Shown: piece after piece, positions 59,779 through 64,000 of the stretch
How positions within the stretch are numbered: the stretch's first letter is position 1
Layout of the letters: each line of letters starts with the position of its first letter
Origin: Haloplanus vescus
GTDB taxonomy: Archaea; Halobacteriota; Halobacteria; Halobacteriales; Haloferacaceae
DNA length: 64,000 nucleotides
Direction: 5' to 3'
NCBI RefSeq assembly: GCF_900107665.1
Contig: NZ_FNQT01000001.1
Coordinates: 596,358-660,357 of the forward strand
Notes under the pieces: model-generated
Told to the model about the DNA's origin: nothing
Databases searched by the model: none
What the model saw: only the letters and a program-made list of their open reading frames with translations
Translations under genes and position numbers: made by a program

Positions 59779-62731
59779 CATCCCATCCGAGGGTGGGGTC
59801 GAGCGGTCGCTTCTCTCGTGGCTTGACGGCGTTGGATGGGAGACACACGGATTAGACGGCGGGCGAGGTGCTGGCGTTCTCGATGACGCCTACGAGCGGA
59901 GTCCTCACGAAGTTATCTACTGGAACCTCCTCGCCGAGCAGGTCGTCGCGCTCAACGAAGACGTTACCGAGGATAACGTAGAGAAATTCATCTCCTCGCT
60001 AAAGCGTGACCTTGACGCCGAGAATCTGATGGACGGAAACAGGGGCTTCCATCGACTACTCACGAAGGGCAAGACCTTCTCCGTCCAGCGTGACAACGGG
60101 TCGACCGAGACGGTCTACGTTGACCTGATAGACTACGAAAATCCCGAGAACAACCGCCTTCACGCCGTTAATCAATTCTCTGTCTCCCGCGAGACGACCA
60201 TCCGTCCTGACGTGTCCCTGTTCGTCAACGGGATTCCGCTCGTGACGATGGAACTGAAGAGTCTCGCACAGGACAACGACTGGCACGACGCGGTGAGCGA
60301 CCTCAAAGACTACGAGGAAGACCTATCCCGTCTGTTCATTCCCGGCCTGTTCAATATCGCCGCCGATACGATGGAACTGCGGTATGGGGCAGTGGGCGTC
60401 CCGAAGGAGTTCTACGAACCGTGGAACGACGCGCCTCCTGAGTACGAGACTGATAACGGCATGAAGCAGGCAGTTAAGGCGCTCTGTAACCCCGCTACCA
60501 TCCTTGACCTGCTGAAGAACTTCGTCTTCTACGAGCGGCGGGCCGGCGGGGATGCCAAAATCATTCCCCGGTATATGCAATACTATGCCGTTGATGCAAT
60601 CCTCCACCGCGTTCGTGAAGGGGTTCACAAGCGCGGCCTCGTCTGGCACACCCAAGGGTCGGGGAAGTCGTTCACCATGCTCTACGCCGCCGAGAATCTT
60701 CTCTCACGGCCCGACGTGGCCCGCAATCCGCAGGTCTTCATCATCGTGGACACAGACAAACTGAACAGCCAGATGCGGGACCAACTGGCGAATCTCAACT
60801 TGGAGCAGTGGACCGAGGCTGAGAGTATCGACCACCTGCAAGAACTCATCGAAGAAGGGGGGAGTCAACTCGTTCTTACGACCATCCACAAGTTCGAGAA
60901 TGTTGAGCCGGACAGCCAAGGCAACGATGAAGTCGTGGTAATGTCCGACGAGGCCCACCGCTTTATGGAAGCCGACCTCGGAAGCCGCCTCGATGCCGCC
61001 CTTCCCGACTGCACGCACTTCGGATTTACTGGCACACCTGTCCGTGAAGGTGAGCGCCACGAAGACCGCAACACGTTCCGTGAGTTCTCTCCCGAGGGCG
61101 AAGATTATCTTCACCGCTACTCGGTCAAGCAGGGGATTGACGACGGCCTGATTCTGCCCGTCTACTTTACGCTCCGACACGAGATGGAGTGGGATATTGA
61201 CGAGGCTGGCCTTGACGAAGAGTTCGAGCAGGAGTTCCGAGGAATGACGACCGACGAGAAGCGTGAGGCTATCCGCGAGAACGTCACGGCGACAACCTTA
61301 GCGGAGATAGAACCCCGAGTTGAGAAGGCCGTCGAAGAGATTGACCGACACTACGACGAACAGGTGTCCCCAAACGGCTGGAAGGGCATGGTCGTGACGC
61401 CGAGTCGTCGGTCTGCGGCGATGTACGGAGAGCGACTTGTTGACCGGCGTGGCGAGGACGAAATTGAAGTTCTCTATACACCGACCAACGACGACCCCGA
61501 CCTCATTGAGCAGTTCCATACCGATTCAGAGGAGCGCGACCAGATTATCAAGGAGTTCAAACAAGACGAAAATCCGAAACTCTTGGTCGTTCACAATATG
61601 CTTCTGACGGGGTTCGACGCCCCGATTCTGAAGACGATGTACCTCGACCGCAATCTCAAGAACCACAATCTAATGCAGGCTATCGCCCGCACGAATCGCC
61701 CTGCCGAGGGGAAAGAAAACGGCGAGATTGTGGACTTCCAAGGCGTCTTCGAGAATATTGACGAAGCCTTGGATTACGATGCCGAGACAAAGGCCTACGC
61801 CGCTCGCGACAAAGACGAACTCTACGACGACCTCGTAGACCAGTTGGAGACGGTGAAGAACATTTTCGACGGCATTCCACAGAACGATACCCAAGAGGCC
61901 GCATACGAGGCCGTCGAACGCGTTAGTACCCATCCCGAGCGCCGTCAGTTCAAACAGGGCTTCCGTCGTCTACAGAACCTCTACGAAGCCGTCGCTCCCG
62001 ATGGGCGGCTCGTAAGCGAGGGCATTCAACGCGACTACAAATGGCTCAGCCGGATTCACGTCGCATTCAAGCGCACGACTGCTGGCGACGATAGCCCGGA
62101 AGAGGATATGCGGGAGAAGACACGGGAGATTATCAGCAAGAACGTAGAAATCACGGAAATCAAGGACGACTTCCCGACCTACAAACTCGGGGAAGAGTAT
62201 CTTGAAGACGTCGAAGGGCTGGATAATCCCGGTGTCAAAGCCTCGCAGATTGCCCACGCAACTCGGGAACATCTTCATCCACGGGAGAATCAGAATCCCC
62301 GATACAAGCGCCTCAGTGAGCGTGTCACGGACATAGTGGAACGATGGCAAGGGAACGAGATGAGCGACCCCGAGGCCGTTGAAGCCCTGAAATCGGTCGA
62401 AGAACAGGTTCTCGCCGTTGAGGATGAAGCCGAGGAACAGGGTATGGATGACGCCGAGTTCGCTATCTACACCTATCTCACCGAGGAGACGCCCGAAGCA
62501 ATCGACTCGGACGACCAAGCCGAGGCCATAGCCGAGGAAATTGTTTCAGAGTTCCGCGAGCGTGTCGACCGCAGTTACGAAGGTTGGGAAACGAACCAAC
62601 AAACAATCTCTACGGTCCTCCGGATTCTCCTTGATGTTGTCGCCAAGGAACACGGCCTCGGACATTTGATTACAGAGAACGACGAGTTCGAGGACACGAT
62701 TCGGACGTACCTAATTCAGAATCATGGCTAA
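59771..62731 (+). CDS. hsdR: Type I restriction endonuclease, motor and nuclease subunit
   Basis: Translocating endonuclease of 986 residues. The N-terminal PD-(D/E)xK nuclease has Asp147 and Glu161-x-Lys163 (RPDVSLFVNGIPLVTMELKS). Two RecA motor domains follow with Walker A TQGSGKS (294-300), DEAHR and the helicase motifs GFTGTP and MQAIARTNRP. A helical C-terminus contacts the methylase. No frameshift or lesion is seen, so restriction activity is expected. It overlaps the next gene by 8 bases (ATGGCTAA). Confidence 0.95.
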   Translation: MVSIPSEGGVERSLLSWLDGVGWETHGLDGGRGAGVLDDAYERSPHEVIYWNLLAEQVVALNEDVTEDNVEKFISSLKRDLDAENLMDGNRGFHRLLTKGKTFSVQRDNGSTETVYVDLIDYENPENNRLHAVNQFSVSRETTIRPDVSLFVNGIPLVTMELKSLAQDNDWHDAVSDLKDYEEDLSRLFIPGLFNIAADTMELRYGAVGVPKEFYEPWNDAPPEYETDNGMKQAVKALCNPATILDLLKNFVFYERRAGGDAKIIPRYMQYYAVDAILHRVREGVHKRGLVWHTQGSGKSFTMLYAAENLLSRPDVARNPQVFIIVDTDKLNSQMRDQLANLNLEQWTEAESIDHLQELIEEGGSQLVLTTIHKFENVEPDSQGNDEVVVMSDEAHRFMEADLGSRLDAALPDCTHFGFTGTPVREGERHEDRNTFREFSPEGEDYLHRYSVKQGIDDGLILPVYFTLRHEMEWDIDEAGLDEEFEQEFRGMTTDEKREAIRENVTATTLAEIEPRVEKAVEEIDRHYDEQVSPNGWKGMVVTPSRRSAAMYGERLVDRRGEDEIEVLYTPTNDDPDLIEQFHTDSEERDQIIKEFKQDENPKLLVVHNMLLTGFDAPILKTMYLDRNLKNHNLMQAIARTNRPAEGKENGEIVDFQGVFENIDEALDYDAETKAYAARDKDELYDDLVDQLETVKNIFDGIPQNDTQEAAYEAVERVSTHPERRQFKQGFRRLQNLYEAVAPDGRLVSEGIQRDYKWLSRIHVAFKRTTAGDDSPEEDMREKTREIISKNVEITEIKDDFPTYKLGEEYLEDVEGLDNPGVKASQIAHATREHLHPRENQNPRYKRLSERVTDIVERWQGNEMSDPEAVEALKSVEEQVLAVEDEAEEQGMDDAEFAIYTYLTEETPEAIDSDDQAEAIAEEIVSEFRERVDRSYEGWETNQQTISTVLRILLDVVAKEHGLGHLITENDEFEDTIRTYLIQNHG

Positions 62732-63446
62732 GACCCAACGCCGCGAAGTCGACTTGTTGGGACACACTATAGACTACAGCGTTCGAGAGAGTTCTGACGC
62801 CACGAAACCTCGTATTGATGTGGACATTCGAGGCGTGACTGTCGTAATCCCCGAATCCGAGGCAATCCAAGCGACGAAGATTCTCAAGGAAAATGCGGCG
62901 TGGGTAGTGGACAAACACAAATCCTACGAGAGCCATCGAGAGAAAGTCCCTGACCGAACATTCGAGGCTGGCGAGCAGTTCCCGTTCCTTGGCGTAGACC
63001 GTGAACTCGTGATTGAACCTCGGCAGAGGAACGCGATGGACGAGGAGACAATTATGCTTCGCCAGAGTGCGGTCGAACAGTCGTCGGTCAAGCGAGCGTT
63101 AGAGAATTTCTACCGGCGGGAAGCGCGTGAGTATCTTACTGGTAGGGCAGATGATTATGCCGAGAAGATGGGGGTTGCATACGAGAAAATCGAACTCCGA
63201 AACCAGAGGACTCGGTGGGGTAGTTGCTCAACAAGCGGAACGATTAGTCTGAATTGGCGGATAATCATGGCACCTTCCGAGATTGTTGATTACTTAGTTG
63301 TCCACGAACTTGCTCACTTGACTGAACAGAATCATGGTGAGGAGTTTTGGCAACTCGTTAGTGAGTTTGTCCCCGAGTACCAGCAGAGAGCCGACTGGCT
63401 TGAGCAGAATAGCGCGAAGTTGATTTTCAGCGAAGACGACCTCTGA
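62724..63446 (+). CDS. YgjP/SprT-like zinc metallopeptidase of the hsd operon
   Basis: Predicted protease of 240 residues of the YgjP (M48-related, DUF45) family. The metal site is His194-Glu195-x2-His198 (VVHELAHLTEQNH) with third ligand candidate His204. The conserved RTRWGSCSTSGTISLNWRI lies at 163-181. It starts within the last 8 bases of hsdR, so it is translationally coupled to the restriction subunit. A role in controlling HsdR level or in cutting a partner protein is possible but unproven. It is the last gene of the operon. Confidence 0.85.
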   Translation: MAKTQRREVDLLGHTIDYSVRESSDATKPRIDVDIRGVTVVIPESEAIQATKILKENAAWVVDKHKSYESHREKVPDRTFEAGEQFPFLGVDRELVIEPRQRNAMDEETIMLRQSAVEQSSVKRALENFYRREAREYLTGRADDYAEKMGVAYEKIELRNQRTRWGSCSTSGTISLNWRIIMAPSEIVDYLVVHELAHLTEQNHGEEFWQLVSEFVPEYQQRADWLEQNSAKLIFSEDDL

Positions 63447-63918
63447 ATCTATTCACCAGTAGGGACCTTCTGATGGATGGAAATCATTCACTCAGGCATC
63501 TTGGACTGATTCGGCCACATTAGTTAATATCCCATAGTAATAAGCGACATAGTATCTATTTGTTGGAATACCCAGATGTGTCTTTATTTTATCTTTTGAT
63601 GTATCCTGTCAGAATACAGAAACGGCGAGAAGGTGTAGATTCCGCTATATTCTCAAGTCTGTTGCCGATTCTGTTTCTCTCGCCAAGAAGCCATAATTGT
63701 ATAATCTAAAATTATCAGTGTCTGCTGAAACTAAAGAAATCAACAAAAATAGAGATTAATCAATTATTGCTCTCACATCTGCCACGACCTCCGGCCTCAC
63801 GCGGGCGCGGCGCGACAGCTGTAGGGACACCTATTGGTAGGGGATGGTGTCCTATCTGGTAAGGAATCCCCTAAGGAATCTCCTATAGTATCTGTTAATG
63901 GTATGCTGTATAGTCCAT

Positions 63919-63930
63919 TAACGGCGGGAA
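63919..63930. repeat. Third copy of the 12-bp element right of the hsd operon
   Basis: TAACGGCGGGAA, identical to the arm at 56907-56918 and followed by GGGG-type sequence as there (GGGGATTAG versus TGGGGTTGT). It is 473 bases after the end of the metallopeptidase gene. Confidence 0.8.
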
Positions 63931-63949
63931 TGGGGTTGTACTGTGCTGT

Positions 63950-64000
63950 GCTGTAACGGTACGGTACTGTAGCAGTATGCTGTAACGGTACGGTACTGTA
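63950..64000. repeat. Two direct 22-bp repeats at the right edge
   Basis: A 22-bp sequence beginning GCTGTAACGGTACGG occurs at 63950-63971 and 63979-64000, separated by 7 bases (period 29). The second copy is cut off by the window edge or ends exactly there, so the array may continue to the right. Confidence 0.85.

Larger units (their letters stand above)
63447..64000. other. AT-rich, repeat-rich non-coding right end
   Basis: No gene in 554 bases. About 63450-63780 is strongly AT-rich with short inverted repeats. A GC-rich patch lies at 63793-63818. A hairpin is formed by TAGGGACACC (63822-63831) and GGTGTCCTA (63845-63853). GTTAATGG (63894-63901) and CCATTAAC (63915-63922) form a perfect 8-bp inverted repeat. 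TAAGGAATCCCC and TAAGGAATCTCC are tandem at about 63860-63883. The window ends in a direct-repeat region. It could be an island end, an origin-like or regulatory region. Confidence 0.6.

Noticed and set aside
63950..64000. Start of a CRISPR array
   Set aside because: Repeat unit is 22 bp with a 7-base spacer, far shorter than CRISPR spacers, and no cas gene is present.
56191..64000. A second attachment site (copy of the tRNA-Thr 3' end) in the window
   Set aside because: I found no repeat of the T-arm and acceptor sequence to the right of the tRNA gene; it may lie outside.

Overview
The window is archaeal chromosome from a motile, denitrifying haloarchaeon (class Halobacteria). The basis is high GC, very acidic proteins, Tat-exported lipoprotein halocyanins, archaeal TATA boxes close to start codons, a TFB, Gar1, SRP19, an archaellum operon and a CheF-type chemotaxis system. 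The exact genus cannot be fixed from the sequence; gene content would fit the Haloferacales.

Layout. (1) 1-8.2 kb: a cut-off protoporphyrinogen oxidase gene, then a nitrous-oxide respiration operon (halocyanin, nosZ, a NosB-like membrane protein, nosD, nosF, nosY) and a small cupin gene. The same 12-bp box, CGAA-N4-TTCG, lies upstream of the halocyanin gene and of the cupin gene. (2) 8.2-15.3 kb: an RdfA-like cell-shape protein, two more blue-copper proteins, a second cupin, a ThiR-type regulator, a multidomain histidine kinase, a UspA protein and a HalX response regulator. (3) 15.5-36.7 kb: one motility and chemotaxis superlocus. The + strand carries cheB-cheA-cheR-HEAT-cheF. The - strand carries cheW, a second cheF, arlJIHGF-CE, cheD, cheC, cheY, an acidic adaptor-like gene, an archaellin, an acidic-tailed cheW, and small regulators plus two KaiC-like ATPases next to the archaellin. 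(4) 36.8-41.7 kb: an RND/MMPL transporter with a surface CARDB-type partner, divergent from its probable TetR repressor. (5) 41.7-56.2 kb: housekeeping genes: HalOD1 protein, panE-panB, a TrmB regulator, tfb, a HisG-like protein, an acidic tandem-repeat protein, a metallo-beta-lactamase protein, a PUA protein, a presenilin-type protease, gar1, srp19, the btuFCD cobalamin importer, trm5 and tRNA-Thr(CGU).

(6) 56.2-64.0 kb: immediately after the 3' end of tRNA-Thr the sequence becomes clearly AT-richer and non-coding, then carries a compact type I restriction-modification operon (hsdM-hsdS-hsdR) with a translationally coupled YgjP-like zinc metallopeptidase as fourth gene. This looks like an island integrated at a tRNA gene. 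Copies of one 12-bp repeat lie on both sides of the operon, and the right end of the window is a repeat-rich AT-rich stretch. No integrase and no second tRNA 3'-end copy is present in the window.

How the parts work together. The halocyanin is the likely electron donor to NosZ, and NosDFY the copper-centre maturation system. CheA/CheW/CheB/CheR/CheC/CheD/CheY process receptor signals, and CheF proteins couple CheY to the archaellum motor built by the arl genes. No chemoreceptor (Htr) gene lies in the window. The best candidates for undescribed biology are the hsdR-coupled metallopeptidase with its repeat-flanked island, the shared box of the nos operon and cupin, and the small regulator, membrane-protein and KaiC-like group beside the archaellin.
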